Assembly (NCBI GenBank): GCA_013361525.1
Contig: JABFXY010000210.1
Coordinates: forward strand, 1 to 54,104
DNA from: Polyangiaceae bacterium
GTDB lineage: Bacteria > Myxococcota_A > Polyangia > Polyangiales > Polyangiaceae
Reading direction: 5' to 3'
DNA: 54,104 nt
Part shown: positions 7,981 to 16,780 of the stretch, piece after piece
Layout: each line of letters opens with the position of its first letter
How positions within the stretch are numbered: the stretch's first letter is position 1
Made by a program: the position numbers and the translations under genes
The notes under the pieces: model-generated
What the model was told of the DNA's origin: nothing
The model's database searches: none
Seen by the model: the letters and a program-made list of their open reading frames with translations, nothing else

Positions 7981-9495
7981 TCAGCGCAATACCTCCTCAA
8001 TCGCCGCAATCGCCTCTGCATCGAGCTCGCCGGCGCGCACGGGCGGCATGGCCCTGCGCGACGAGCGAGGCAGCCGAATTCGGTCGAGGACGAGCCGCTT
8101 CTGTTCGGCTGTCATGGAGTCGAGGGCGTCCGCGTTGAAGCGCGCCCTCGAGACCGTTTGGTCGAGGTTCGAGTTGTGGCATCGGCGGCACACGCGCTCG
8201 ATGACCGTCTTTCCGCTAGCGCCTTTCGGCGGGACGACGCCAGCCATGACGCGTGCGTCGTCGCGGTGGAGGTCGACGAGGGACGGCATTGAATGGCGGG
8301 CAGGGTCGGTCTCTGGGAGCGCCATTGCGGCTCGGTATGCGCGGGCGGCCTCTTTGAGCTTCGGTATGCTCGCTGCATTGGCGAGGGGAAATGGCACGGG
8401 AAAAATGCCAGACGCGAGCGCATCGCCTTCGTAGCGTTTCCAAGCGGCGCTGCTGTGGGGGTCGGCGCCCGGCGCGGCGAGCTCGATCGAGATGTGCATG
8501 GTCGGGAACTCGGCGGGCTGGTGGGCGAAACCCTCGTTCTCGACGAGGCCTTCGAGGCTGGTCGGCTGCGAGTCGTGAATGATGCGCCCCGGAATCGTGG
8601 CGTACGGCTCCGCCGGATCGTGGGCGGAATAATAGAAAGACAAGAGGCCCCTGCCCGCGGTGTTGGCGCGAAAGAAATGGGTCCACGGTAGTTTCAATTC
8701 CTGCATTCGGAGCACGCGCTCGCTTTGGGGGCCGCGCGGCTGATGGCAAACAAGGCAGTCGAAGGTGGTATTGCGAAGGTCCAAGTCGTCGTAGACGGAC
8801 ACGGTCGACCACCCTTTTTCGACAGCGGGAGAGTAGAGGTCGAATGCGCTACAGCCTCCCGGCTGCTGCTGACACGGCTGCTCGAATCGAACAAGGAAGA
8901 AGCGCAGCTCGTTCGTCTCGCGATCGCGCGCGGCGAGCTCGACGAATTGCTCTCCGCGCGTAAAGGCGAGCGCGACGAAATTCGGGTTCGGTCTTGGGGG
9001 GGCCGTTAGTCGCCCTTTCGACGCCGGGCTCGTGAACATGAGCGCCCGCGGATTGATAGCCGAGACGTGTCGTGCCGAAAGAGACGTGGAGTGGGCCAGC
9101 AATGCGAAGGACGGGTTATCGCCCACACCGTTTCCGGCCGGGGTGACGAAGCGCAAACCGAGCGCTGTCTGCAAATCTTCGAGGCTGCCGATCTTCACGC
9201 CCGAGCAGAGCTTGTCGGTGACGATGTCATCGTGGCCGCGCGCACAAAGGGCTTCGAGCTGGGCCGATCCGCGAGCGAGCCCGGCGTAGAGGTCCTCGTC
9301 TCGATCGATCGCGATGCTCCGCTCGGCATCGAGCAACAGCGGGCGCGGCGTCACCAGCAACGGCGATGGCGAATGCGGCGCCGGCTGGACCGGAGCAGCG
9401 ACACCTGGCACGCCGTCAAAGCAGCCGGCCATTGCCACGGCGGCCGCCGCGGCGAGCGCGCATGACGCCAACAGCGAACTGGTCGTGAGCTTCAT
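7981..9495 (-). CDS. Cytochrome c-like lipoprotein with two haem-binding motifs
   Basis: ATG 9495 is preceded by GGGAGG. The 504-residue product has a signal peptide ending in AMAGC. Two CXXCH motifs are present: CLVCH near the middle and CRRCH in the last ~80 residues. The second is followed by AMPPVRAGELDAEAI, where the Met fits the sixth ligand of a class I cytochrome c domain. The middle segment is unrecognised. It probably acts in periplasmic or outer-membrane electron transfer, or as a di-haem oxidoreductase. No partner enzyme is next to it. Confidence 0.75.
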   Translation of the reverse strand: MKLTTSSLLASCALAAAAAVAMAGCFDGVPGVAAPVQPAPHSPSPLLVTPRPLLLDAERSIAIDRDEDLYAGLARGSAQLEALCARGHDDIVTDKLCSGVKIGSLEDLQTALGLRFVTPAGNGVGDNPSFALLAHSTSLSARHVSAINPRALMFTSPASKGRLTAPPRPNPNFVALAFTRGEQFVELAARDRETNELRFFLVRFEQPCQQQPGGCSAFDLYSPAVEKGWSTVSVYDDLDLRNTTFDCLVCHQPRGPQSERVLRMQELKLPWTHFFRANTAGRGLLSFYYSAHDPAEPYATIPGRIIHDSQPTSLEGLVENEGFAHQPAEFPTMHISIELAAPGADPHSSAAWKRYEGDALASGIFPVPFPLANAASIPKLKEAARAYRAAMALPETDPARHSMPSLVDLHRDDARVMAGVVPPKGASGKTVIERVCRRCHNSNLDQTVSRARFNADALDSMTAEQKRLVLDRIRLPRSSRRAMPPVRAGELDAEAIAAIEEVLR

Positions 9496-9645
9496 GTGCC
9501 TCCCGTGAACGCCGACCAGCCCATCGCGCGAGCCAAGCCGTTGTGACAACGCCGGGCGCGCGTGGGCGCTTCCGCGGCGTGTTTGCGAAGCCCGGGCCTG
9601 CGTCGCGAGCCTGGCGCGGGGGTGGGCGTCGGCCTACAAGGGCCC

Positions 9646-10248
9646 ATGACCGAGGCCGCGGCGACCTACCGAGCACAACCGCGGGTGTTGCGTGCGCGAT
9701 TCGAGGTGCGGACGCCGCCCGCGCTGCACGTCATCGGCGCGCTCCTCACCCTGCTCGCGCTCGGCGTGGTGGCGCTCGTTGCGTGGGCCCACGTCGCGCA
9801 CGGCGGGGGCCCGGTGATCGTCTACCTGTTTGCAGCGCTCATCGTCTTCGCCGTCGCCGCATGGTGGATATGGTCGGCGGCGTACCGCATCGCCGGCGGG
9901 CGGGGCACCGTGGTCGTCTATAGCGATCACGTCGAGCTGCCCGCAGCTTGGAGCAAGGGCGTGCTTCATTTGCCCATGGAAGGGCTCGGATTCGAGCGCC
10001 GCCCCGTTTGCGTCTCCTTCCTATTTGGCTGTCTCGTTTTGGGCACAGTCCAGCGCGGCGACGTCTTCATCCTTCGCAATGGCAACCGAGAGCGCGTGCT
10101 TTCGACGCTCACGTCGTCGAGCCCTACGTTCGGGGACGATTTCGCGGCCGCCCTTCTCCCGGAGGGCAGCGTCGATCGCATCGGTGATCTGTTCGCGCAG
10201 TTCTTCGCTTCGTCGCAGAGCCCGAACCAACGGAAGGTTCAGCGTTGA
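9646..10248 (+). CDS. Small membrane protein with C-terminal soluble domain
   Basis: The product is 200 residues from ATG 9646, which has AAGGG upstream. Two hydrophobic segments (about 28-50 and 56-75) are followed by a ~110-residue domain with short beta-like segments (TVVVYSDHVELP, GDVFILRNG), reminiscent of bacterial PH-like membrane domains. The function is unknown. It is convergent with the polysaccharide lyase gene. Confidence 0.65.
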   Translation: MTEAAATYRAQPRVLRARFEVRTPPALHVIGALLTLLALGVVALVAWAHVAHGGGPVIVYLFAALIVFAVAAWWIWSAAYRIAGGRGTVVVYSDHVELPAAWSKGVLHLPMEGLGFERRPVCVSFLFGCLVLGTVQRGDVFILRNGNRERVLSTLTSSSPTFGDDFAAALLPEGSVDRIGDLFAQFFASSQSPNQRKVQR

Positions 10249-10283
10249 AGCACGCGCTGCCTCGCTCGACCTCACTCCTGGTA

Positions 10284-10302
10284 GATCGCGTCGACCGCGA
10301 TC
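10284..10302. terminator. Possible hairpin between convergent genes
   Basis: A perfect 7-bp stem (GATCGCG and CGCGATC, loop TCGAC) lies between the stops at 10248 and 10352. There is no T tract, so it may simply be chance in GC-rich DNA. Confidence 0.3.
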
Positions 10303-10351
10303 GGTGAACCGTGCAGGACCACCGTCTCTCCGAGCCCAAAAGCCACGGATA

Positions 10352-11530
10352 TCAGGCGAGCTGTGACGGGTCGCGTCTCACGCGGCGTTTGCGCGCCGCC
10401 GCGACGAGCGCGAGCAGCATCCAAGGAAGCCACCGCACCGAGCCGGCCCCAGCGCGCTCTCTCTCTACGCGGCAACCGCATCCATCGCCGTCCGCGGCCG
10501 CCGGATCTCCGCCGGCAGAGCCTCCCTGACCGGAACCTCCGGAATTGGTACCTCCGTCGCCGGGCGCTCCCGCGCCCGAGCCGCCCTCGTTCGAACCGCT
10601 GCCGCCCGAGCCTCCGTCTCCTGAGCCGCCGGCACCCGAGCCACCGCCGCCCTCATTGCCGCCTGGTGGCGACACGAGCCCCGTGAGGTCGCCCGTGCCC
10701 TTCGCGATTCGCACCTCGTCGTAATAGAGGACGCGATCTCGGTCCACCCCGTAGTACCCGAACTTCACATACAGGAGCGGCGTCGGCTGCTCGGTCTCGG
10801 TATCGGGATGCAACGTGCGCCAATTCTGCAAGCTGACGACCTCGTCGCCGCCCTTCCAGATCTCGAGCACACCGTCATCCTGCGCGGACCACTTTGCGTG
10901 CATGACCCAGTCCGTCCAGACGCCCTTTTCCACGGGTGTGGTGCCGAGCTCATCGGTGATCTGGCGGTCCGGCGTCCCGTTTCGCTCTGTGGTGATCAGC
11001 CAATTGCCGTTATCCCCGACGCGAATGCCGATGACGGGACTCGAGCCCGGCCCCTCGCCACCGTGAATCTGAAATACGTTGCTGTGATCCTGCTCCGCGA
11101 GGTCCCAATCCTCGGGGATGAACACGCTGAAGCCGTACCAGAAGTCCACGTCGTACTCGTGCGTAAAGAAGTCCGAGAGCTTCATCTCGGCGCGCGTGCC
11201 AGAGGTGTTTTGCTGGTCGCCTTCGGCAAACGTCACCTTCACCGCTCGCAGCCCTGCGCGGACCGGCTCGGGCGCCTCGACGATATCGAGCGAGTTGGTT
11301 TCGCAGGTCTCGTCGTGCTCACAGGTATCGATGTTGTCGTCGACCTGTGGGTAGGTGCCCCCCGGATCGAAATCGCCGTCCACCTCGAAGTCGACCGTGT
11401 GAAGCAACCTGCCTTCGCCCGCCACAGCGGTGGCCGTCGTGAGCAGCAACGACGCGAGGATCGCTCCGCTCCCGAAAAGGCGAGGAGCAACAATTCCAGC
11501 GCGACAAACGGCCTCAGCCTCGATGGTCAT
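10352..11530 (-). CDS. Polysaccharide lyase (jelly-roll, heparin-lyase-I-like) with MYXO-CTERM-like tail
   Basis: The product is 392 residues. It has a signal peptide (residues 1-38), then a ~240-residue beta-jelly-roll domain with features of the PF14099 polysaccharide lyase family: TRAEMKL, WYGFSVFIPEDW, SNVFQIHGG, and late strands WTDWVMHAKW and FGYYGVDRD. A ~70-residue Gly/Ser linker follows, then a GCGCRV-type cysteine motif, a hydrophobic helix and an RKRR end. That tripartite end matches MYXO-CTERM sorting tags, so the enzyme is probably displayed on the surface. It would cleave a uronic-acid polysaccharide by beta-elimination; the substrate is unknown. It lies 123 bp after the LamG-like gene of cassette A. 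Confidence 0.78.
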   Translation of the reverse strand: MTIEAEAVCRAGIVAPRLFGSGAILASLLLTTATAVAGEGRLLHTVDFEVDGDFDPGGTYPQVDDNIDTCEHDETCETNSLDIVEAPEPVRAGLRAVKVTFAEGDQQNTSGTRAEMKLSDFFTHEYDVDFWYGFSVFIPEDWDLAEQDHSNVFQIHGGEGPGSSPVIGIRVGDNGNWLITTERNGTPDRQITDELGTTPVEKGVWTDWVMHAKWSAQDDGVLEIWKGGDEVVSLQNWRTLHPDTETEQPTPLLYVKFGYYGVDRDRVLYYDEVRIAKGTGDLTGLVSPPGGNEGGGGSGAGGSGDGGSGGSGSNEGGSGAGAPGDGGTNSGGSGQGGSAGGDPAAADGDGCGCRVERERAGAGSVRWLPWMLLALVAAARKRRVRRDPSQLA

Positions 11531-11544
11531 GGGAGAACCGCCTC

Positions 11545-11561
11545 AATCAAAGAGCGTGCCT
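11545..11561 (-). promoter_or_regulatory. Weak sigma-54-like element upstream of the lyase
   Basis: Reading the minus strand, AGGCAC, five bases, then TTGAT lies about 15 bases before the lyase ATG. It fits TGGCAC-N5-TTGCW except for the first T and the key C of the -12 GC. Mentioned because a FHA-sigma54 activator is encoded two genes upstream. Confidence 0.2.
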
Positions 11562-11630
11562 CGAGCGCTTCCGCGCGATACTCCGCGGATTTCGGTCAGG
11601 TGTGACCTGCCGCGTCTCACACGCCGAAAG

Positions 11631-11655
11631 GAGCGAGACGCGGCGTGTCTCGCTC
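11631..11655. terminator. Hairpin at the end of the LamG-like gene
   Basis: GAGCGAGAC, loop GCGGCGT, GTCTCGCTC form a perfect 9-bp stem that overlaps the stop codon of the minus-strand gene ending at 11654. No T run follows. It could end transcription between the LamG-like gene and the lyase, or attenuate it. Confidence 0.4.
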
Positions 11656-12541
11656 AGCGGCACGCGGCCCTCGCCTCCATCGTGGTCGTATCGACGATCG
11701 CGTCGTCGAGATAGACCTCGTCGATGACGCCGTCGAACCCGCGACTCTTGGCGCCGTTGTTCCCGATGCGCCAGGCCGAAGCGGAGCCACCGATGGTGGT
11801 GCCCTCGGGGAGCGGCTCCGAAGCGACGGTGACGTCGACTCCCGCTTTGTAGATGTAAAACCGGCGATCGCCTTCGTCGTCGAAGGTCACGGTCCAGCAG
11901 CTCGTCACGCCGACTTCGATCTCACCCGCGGACGACGACGCCTGGTAGTTCATCCCGTCGCTGTCGTAGTGAGCGGCGTTGAGCTCGCCGGCCTCCGTCG
12001 CAGTGATGTAGATGCCGTCCTGCTCCGTGTACTCCTTCGAGAGGATTCGGCCGTACGCACCGACCACGAGCGATCGTGGATGGATGCAGAAGCTCGCAGA
12101 GAAGCGCCGGAAGTCGACGAGGTTGTCGTTGCTCTCCACGGTGGCCACGGCGTCCCCGCCGGCGAAGTCGAGGGCGCTTCCTTTGCAGACCACCGCCGGA
12201 TCAGTTTCCCACGCAGGCTCGATCCCGTCCGCACTCTCGTCGCCGGAGGTATCGCCGAGCACGATGCGATTGTCGTAGCCGACATCGTCCGTTGCGACCT
12301 GCCCGGCGCCTTCGTCGAGGGACCAATACGCACCGCGAGCTGGAGCACCGCCGCCACCACCCTCGGATGAACCGCCGCCGCCGAACGCACCTCCGCCGTC
12401 GGCTTCTCCGCCCTCCCCGCCATCACCGCCGCCCCCGTCGGGCACGGGCACGAGATCGTGGATCTCGACGAGACAGGCGGAGATCGCGACACACAACGCT
12501 CCAACGCCGAAGAGACGGTGCATCGGCCACTGCGACGTCAT
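11654..12541 (-). CDS. LamG/concanavalin-like lectin lipoprotein (cassette A)
   Basis: The product is 295 residues from ATG 12541. The start overlaps the activator stop as ATGA, so translation is probably coupled. The signal ends in ISAC, followed by a ~45-residue Gly-rich linker. The rest is a LamG-like beta sandwich: YWSLDEGAGQVATD at its start, ALDFAGGDAVA, FSASFCIHP, WTVTFDDEGDRRFYIYKAG and FDGVIDEVYLDD, the last typical of LamG domains. It is likely an outer-surface glycan-binding lipoprotein. It lies between the activator and a polysaccharide lyase, which fits carbohydrate recognition. Confidence 0.82.
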   Translation of the reverse strand: MTSQWPMHRLFGVGALCVAISACLVEIHDLVPVPDGGGGDGGEGGEADGGGAFGGGGSSEGGGGGAPARGAYWSLDEGAGQVATDDVGYDNRIVLGDTSGDESADGIEPAWETDPAVVCKGSALDFAGGDAVATVESNDNLVDFRRFSASFCIHPRSLVVGAYGRILSKEYTEQDGIYITATEAGELNAAHYDSDGMNYQASSSAGEIEVGVTSCWTVTFDDEGDRRFYIYKAGVDVTVASEPLPEGTTIGGSASAWRIGNNGAKSRGFDGVIDEVYLDDAIVDTTTMEARAACR

Positions 12542-13941
12542 GCGCTCTCTCCGTCGTCTTCATCCTCGGCGCCGCCGTTCATGAGACGCGCCTTGAGGCG
12601 ATGAAAGTGGCGTCGCGCAACGCCTGCTGCTGCGGCGGCGCGCGTCACGTTACCGCCGTGTTGCTGGAGCGCGCGCTCGACGTAACGCAGCTCGAAGACG
12701 TCCACGACCTTCTGCCGTGCTTCGGAGAGCGGCAAATCGAGAGCGAGCAGCTGCGCGATCGGATCGCCGGTCGTCGGCGTAGGGATCGAGCGCCAAGCCC
12801 CGACCGCGTCCTCGGGAGCGCGCGTATCGCCAGCGAGATCGCCGAGCGCAACCCACCGCGCCACGGCGTTTCGGAGCTCGCGCACGTTGCCGGGCCACGG
12901 TGCTTCCATCCACCGCGCGAGCAACGCGCTCGGCAACGAGCTCGGCTCGACGCCGAGCTGCACGGCGAAATGGCGCGCGAGCAGCTCGACGTCGCCGTGT
13001 CGTGCGCGGAGCGGAGGCAGCTCGATGCGGGTCACGGCCACGCGATGGAAGAGGTCGTCACGGAACCGACCGCGTGCGACCTCGTGATCGAGGTCGCGCC
13101 GAGTCGCGGCGAGGATGCGCACGTCCACCTTGATCGGACGCTCGCCCCCGATGCGCGTGAGCTCACCTCGCTCGAGCAGACGCAGCAGCTTCGGCTGCAG
13201 CTCGAGGGGCAGATCGCCGATCTCGTCGACGAGCAACGTCCCGCGGTGCGCGCGCTCGAGCACTCCCTTGCGGGCGGCGACTGCGCCGGTGAACGCACCC
13301 TTCTCGTGACCGAAGAGCTCGCTCTCGATGAGGTTCGGAGCGACCGCCGTGCAGTCGAACACCACGTACGGTCCCGACGCGCGCGGCCCCGCAGCATGCA
13401 ACGCCTCGGCGAGCTGCTCCTTCCCGGTCCCCGTCTCGCCTTCGATGACGAGCGGAACCGAGGCCGCCGCGAGCCGGCGACACAATGGATAGATCCTCCG
13501 CATCGCCTCGCTCCCGCCGAGCACGCAGCCGAAGCTCGACGCGGTCTCCATCGGCGTGGGCCCGGATACGTGCGCTTCGAGCGAGAGCTCGGTCGCACCG
13601 ATGCGAATGCGCTCGCCGCCGACGAGCTCCGCCTCTCGTACACAGACGCCGTTCACGAAGACCTTGTTCAGCGAGCCGAGGTCCGAAACGGTCACGCTCC
13701 CCTTCTCGAGCGACAGCGCGAGATGGCGCCTCGAGACGGTCGGATCCAAAAGGACCAGGTCACACGCCGGACCCTTTCCGACGAGCACGCGGTGGCCCGT
13801 CTCCGGCGAGATCGCGACCGTTCGACCTGCGTCGGCGCCCGAGACCACGCGGAGGACGAAGGCCTTTCGTGTGAGCGCCGCCCGATCGGGCCGCACGTAG
13901 GCCGCGGTGTCGAGCTCGGAGAGGCCGTCGTCGTCCGTCAT
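12538..13941 (-). CDS. FHA-domain sigma-54 enhancer-binding activator (cassette A)
   Basis: The 467-residue protein has an N-terminal FHA domain (about 28-125; SRRHL at 70-74, FVNG at 95-98), a sigma-54 AAA+ domain (Walker A GETGTGKE at 168-175, GAFTGA at 215-220, Walker B LLVDEIGD at about 236), and a C-terminal Fis-type helix-turn-helix (GGNVTRAAAAAGVARRHFH). An intact GAFTGA loop means it can contact sigma-54. FHA domains bind phosphothreonine, and a Ser/Thr kinase is encoded two genes upstream in the same operon. Oddly, the GR motif before the phosphate-binding loop reads G55-K56. It follows the TPR gene by two bases. Confidence 0.93.
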   Translation of the reverse strand: MTDDDGLSELDTAAYVRPDRAALTRKAFVLRVVSGADAGRTVAISPETGHRVLVGKGPACDLVLLDPTVSRRHLALSLEKGSVTVSDLGSLNKVFVNGVCVREAELVGGERIRIGATELSLEAHVSGPTPMETASSFGCVLGGSEAMRRIYPLCRRLAAASVPLVIEGETGTGKEQLAEALHAAGPRASGPYVVFDCTAVAPNLIESELFGHEKGAFTGAVAARKGVLERAHRGTLLVDEIGDLPLELQPKLLRLLERGELTRIGGERPIKVDVRILAATRRDLDHEVARGRFRDDLFHRVAVTRIELPPLRARHGDVELLARHFAVQLGVEPSSLPSALLARWMEAPWPGNVRELRNAVARWVALGDLAGDTRAPEDAVGAWRSIPTPTTGDPIAQLLALDLPLSEARQKVVDVFELRYVERALQQHGGNVTRAAAAAGVARRHFHRLKARLMNGGAEDEDDGESA

Positions 13942-13943
13942 GG

Positions 13944-14864
13944 TCAGAAGTGGAAGCGTAAGCGCGCCGAGCCCGGGCCGACGTCGACAGCGACGTCGGG
14001 CTCGACCTTCGTCGTGAGGCCGATCGCGAGACAGATGGTCCCGGCCGCACCTGCGCCGAGCGCGACGCCCAGGAGGGTGTTGGTGAGGATCTTGTTCGTG
14101 ACGGCTTCGGAGCGTGCATCGGCGTCGGTGAACCCCGAATCGTTGAACCTCTCGACCGCGTCGTTCGTGCGCACGCCGAAGACCACGCTCGCGACGCCGG
14201 AAGCGACGCCCGCACCGAGGAGAACGAACCCGGCGATCGACGTCGGAGGCATGGGCGTGTCAGGCGAACGCCTTGGAACGACCGGCAAGGCCGCCTTTTT
14301 CGATTCGACGAGCTCGACGACGAGCGTCTCGCCCGCGCCGACGCTCGCTGCACGCGTCTCCGTCGCGCCGCCAGGAAACACCACGCGGATCGAGAGATCG
14401 CCGGGCGTGACGAAAGGCGCGATCGGAACCGGAGCGTTCTCGATGTGGGCCACCGCGACGTGGGTGCCCGCCGGCCCCGCGATGCGCAGCTTGCCGAGCC
14501 GTGATCGCAGCGCTTCCAGCCGCGCGCGCGCGTCCGTCGATCGTTCGTCGTCGAGCACGGCGCTTTCTGCGACGGGGACGGCGAGCGCGGCTTCGAACGC
14601 CTCCGCAGCGCGAGGCAGCTCACCCGCGGCTTCCCACGCGCGCGCCTCGTTGTACTTGGTCGCTGGGTGGGGCACGAGCTCGTTCGCGGCGTGGAACGCC
14701 TCCGCGGCCGCGCGCCGATCGCCGGCTTCGTAGGCCGCGCGAGCGCGCGCATCGAGCTCGCGCGCGCGTTCGACAGCGTCGTCCGCGTGCGCCGTGACTG
14801 CCGCGCAAAGACACGCGGCAGTCAGAGCCCCGAGGAGGCTGCGCGGCGTCCGCCGTCGATGCAT
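13944..14864 (-). CDS. TPR / PEGA-like membrane protein (cassette A)
   Basis: The product is 306 residues. It has a basic signal peptide ending near AVTAHA and helical TPR-like repeats to about residue 110 (AYEAGDRRAAAEAFHAANEL, then YNEARAWEAAGELPRAAEAF). A PEGA-like beta domain follows (HVAVAHIENA, PGDLSIRVVFPGG), then two transmembrane helices separated by a charged loop. The same layout recurs at 20038, 31363 and 52987. It probably acts at the cell envelope as a scaffold or sensor partner of the kinase. ATG 14864 was chosen because the basic signal starts there. Confidence 0.75.
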   Translation of the reverse strand: MHRRRTPRSLLGALTAACLCAAVTAHADDAVERARELDARARAAYEAGDRRAAAEAFHAANELVPHPATKYNEARAWEAAGELPRAAEAFEAALAVPVAESAVLDDERSTDARARLEALRSRLGKLRIAGPAGTHVAVAHIENAPVPIAPFVTPGDLSIRVVFPGGATETRAASVGAGETLVVELVESKKAALPVVPRRSPDTPMPPTSIAGFVLLGAGVASGVASVVFGVRTNDAVERFNDSGFTDADARSEAVTNKILTNTLLGVALGAGAAGTICLAIGLTTKVEPDVAVDVGPGSARLRFHF

Positions 14865-14976
14865 GGGCGCATCTCGTCCGGACGTGCGGCGCGACGTCGG
14901 CGCGAACATCTTGCTTCGAGGCTACCAGCTCGGTTGCGCCGAAAGCCAGACACTCGTCCGGCGCGGAGGGCGGAGG

Positions 14977-16644
14977 TCACGGGCGATACGGCGTGTCGGC
15001 GAGCCCCGGATCCTTCGCTTCTTTTTCGGGCTTCGCCGTCGCGCTGCCGCGTGCCGTTCCTTTCGCTGCCGGCCGAAGCGCGGGCGTCGCGCTCGTTGCG
15101 CTCGACGGCGTGACCGACGACGACGCGACCGACGACGGTGCTGCGAACGGCACCTGGACCTGTGTCGCGTCCGCGGCGACCACGACGACCAACGTTTCTC
15201 CGTCCTCGGCGACGACCTCTGCCTCGTTCTGGCCTTCTGGGATCGGAACACCGAGCGTCGACGTGGGCGGCGTCACGACCTCGCGTCCGCCGACGCGGAT
15301 CGCGGTCATCGCCTTCTTCGAGCTGAAGACGACGACGCGCGGCGCGGCGCTCGGCGCCGGGACGACGCTCGTCACGTTCGCCGCGCTCGAAGAAGAGGTC
15401 GCGCTCGCCGCCGGATCGGCTCGGGTCGCGAGCCACACGCTCGCGGCCCCGATCACGCCGATCGCTGCGAGCACACCGCCGACTGCTCCTCGCCTCGCGC
15501 GGCGCGTTTCGAAGGCGGGATCGCCGATGCTCCCAGGCGATGCCAGCGGGCTCGCGGTCACGCGCGTGGCCAGATCCGGAGGCGGCGCTTTCGCGGATGA
15601 CGTCTCGCGCGCGGAAGCCTCGGCGTGCTCCGTGACGCTCGACAGTCGTGCACGCAGATCGATCATCTCCGCAACCTGGCCGCGCCGGAGCGCGAGCTTT
15701 TCTTCCGCGAGCCGTCGGACGTAGCGACCGACCTCGGCGGGATCGGCGAGACCGCCGAACCCGCCCCACGCGTCGGCGACGGCTCGCCGGAACGCATCCG
15801 CCGTCGGAGGTCGCTTCTTCGGATCGTGCACGAGCGCGCCCGCAACGACGTCCTCGACCGCCGCGGGAACCTCGGGGCTCACCGTCCGCAAGCGCGGCGG
15901 GATCTCGTTCACGATGCGCAACATCGTAGGCATCGGATCGCCTTGAAACAGTCGCTCGCCGGCGAGCATCTCCCAGGCGACGACGCCGGCCGCCCAAACG
16001 TCCACCGCGCGCTCGAGCTTCAGCCCCGCGATCTGCTCGGGCGCCATGTAGCCCGTCTTTCCTTTCACGAGACCGGTCGCCGTTGCGTTGGTGCGCTCGA
16101 TCTTTGCGATCCCGAAGTCGGTCAAGCGCGCGCGGCCGTCGACGCCGACGATCACGTTCTGGGGCGAGACGTCGCGGTGAACGAGGTTCAACGGGCGTCC
16201 GTCGTCGGTCGCTTCGTGCGCCGCGTGAAGGCCGGCGAGCACGTCGGAGAGGATGGCGCCGATCACCGGCGGGGGAATCTTCTCACCCTTCGCGCGCGCG
16301 GCGCGCAATAGGCCCGAGATGGTCTCGCCCTCGACGTACTCCATCACGAGCGCAACCCAGGGTGGGTCCTCCTCCACGGACAGCACCGGCACCACGTTCG
16401 GATGACGGATCACCGACGCGAGCTTCGCTTCCGCGACGAGGTCTGCGAGACCCGCGCCGTCGTCCGCGCCGAGCTTCTGATGGAGGATCTTGAGCGCCGC
16501 GTAGCGATACGTCTCCGCGACGAGGCGGGTACGAGCCAGGTAAACCGTCGCCATCCCTCCGGTCCCGATGGGGACCAGCGGCTCGAATCTCCCGATGCGC
16601 TCGGGCACGCCGGATCGGGAGGAAGGCTGGCTCAACGTCTCCAA
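14977..16644 (-). CDS. Membrane Ser/Thr protein kinase (cassette A)
   Basis: The product is 555 residues from a TTG at 16644; GTG 16608 is an alternative. The kinase domain spans about 18-295: Gly loop GTGGMATVYLA, Lys52 in AALK, HRDVSPQN near 156, DFG at 176-178, APE at 201-203. A transmembrane helix (about 386-406) leads to a ~150-residue Ala/Ser-rich external domain with a short PEGA-like strand set. The catalytic loop has Ser-Pro where canonical kinases have Lys-Pro. It should phosphorylate Ser/Thr on cytoplasmic partners; the FHA activator two genes downstream is the obvious candidate. It is divergent from menB. Confidence 0.9.
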   Translation of the reverse strand: METLSQPSSRSGVPERIGRFEPLVPIGTGGMATVYLARTRLVAETYRYAALKILHQKLGADDGAGLADLVAEAKLASVIRHPNVVPVLSVEEDPPWVALVMEYVEGETISGLLRAARAKGEKIPPPVIGAILSDVLAGLHAAHEATDDGRPLNLVHRDVSPQNVIVGVDGRARLTDFGIAKIERTNATATGLVKGKTGYMAPEQIAGLKLERAVDVWAAGVVAWEMLAGERLFQGDPMPTMLRIVNEIPPRLRTVSPEVPAAVEDVVAGALVHDPKKRPPTADAFRRAVADAWGGFGGLADPAEVGRYVRRLAEEKLALRRGQVAEMIDLRARLSSVTEHAEASARETSSAKAPPPDLATRVTASPLASPGSIGDPAFETRRARRGAVGGVLAAIGVIGAASVWLATRADPAASATSSSSAANVTSVVPAPSAAPRVVVFSSKKAMTAIRVGGREVVTPPTSTLGVPIPEGQNEAEVVAEDGETLVVVVAADATQVQVPFAAPSSVASSSVTPSSATSATPALRPAAKGTARGSATAKPEKEAKDPGLADTPYRP

Positions 16645-16780
16645 GGTACCAAAGGCGCCGTGCGTTTGCGCCTTCGGGTGGATCCCGCCGGGCGGCGCTC
16701 AGCCGAACGCCTTCATGAGTGGGTCGCGCAGTACCGCAACGAGGCTGCGGCGCGCTCCGGAACGCGGTAGGCGCGTACGC

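Noticed and set aside
10272..10351. Minus-strand peptide GLGETVVLHGSPIAVDAIYQE just after the lyase stop
   Set aside because: It looks protein-like but is only about 30 codons, has no own start and overlaps the lyase tail in another frame. The MYXO-CTERM-like end makes the lyase stop natural.
11597..11609. CAGGTGTGACCTG palindrome upstream of the lyase
   Set aside because: Only 5-bp arms, several overlapping weak inverted repeats in the same stretch; not distinguishable from chance.
12076..14733. Very long plus-strand open frame (885 codons) opposite cassette A
   Set aside because: Arg/Pro/Ala-biased composition without domains. It is the antisense shadow of the activator and TPR genes in high-GC DNA.
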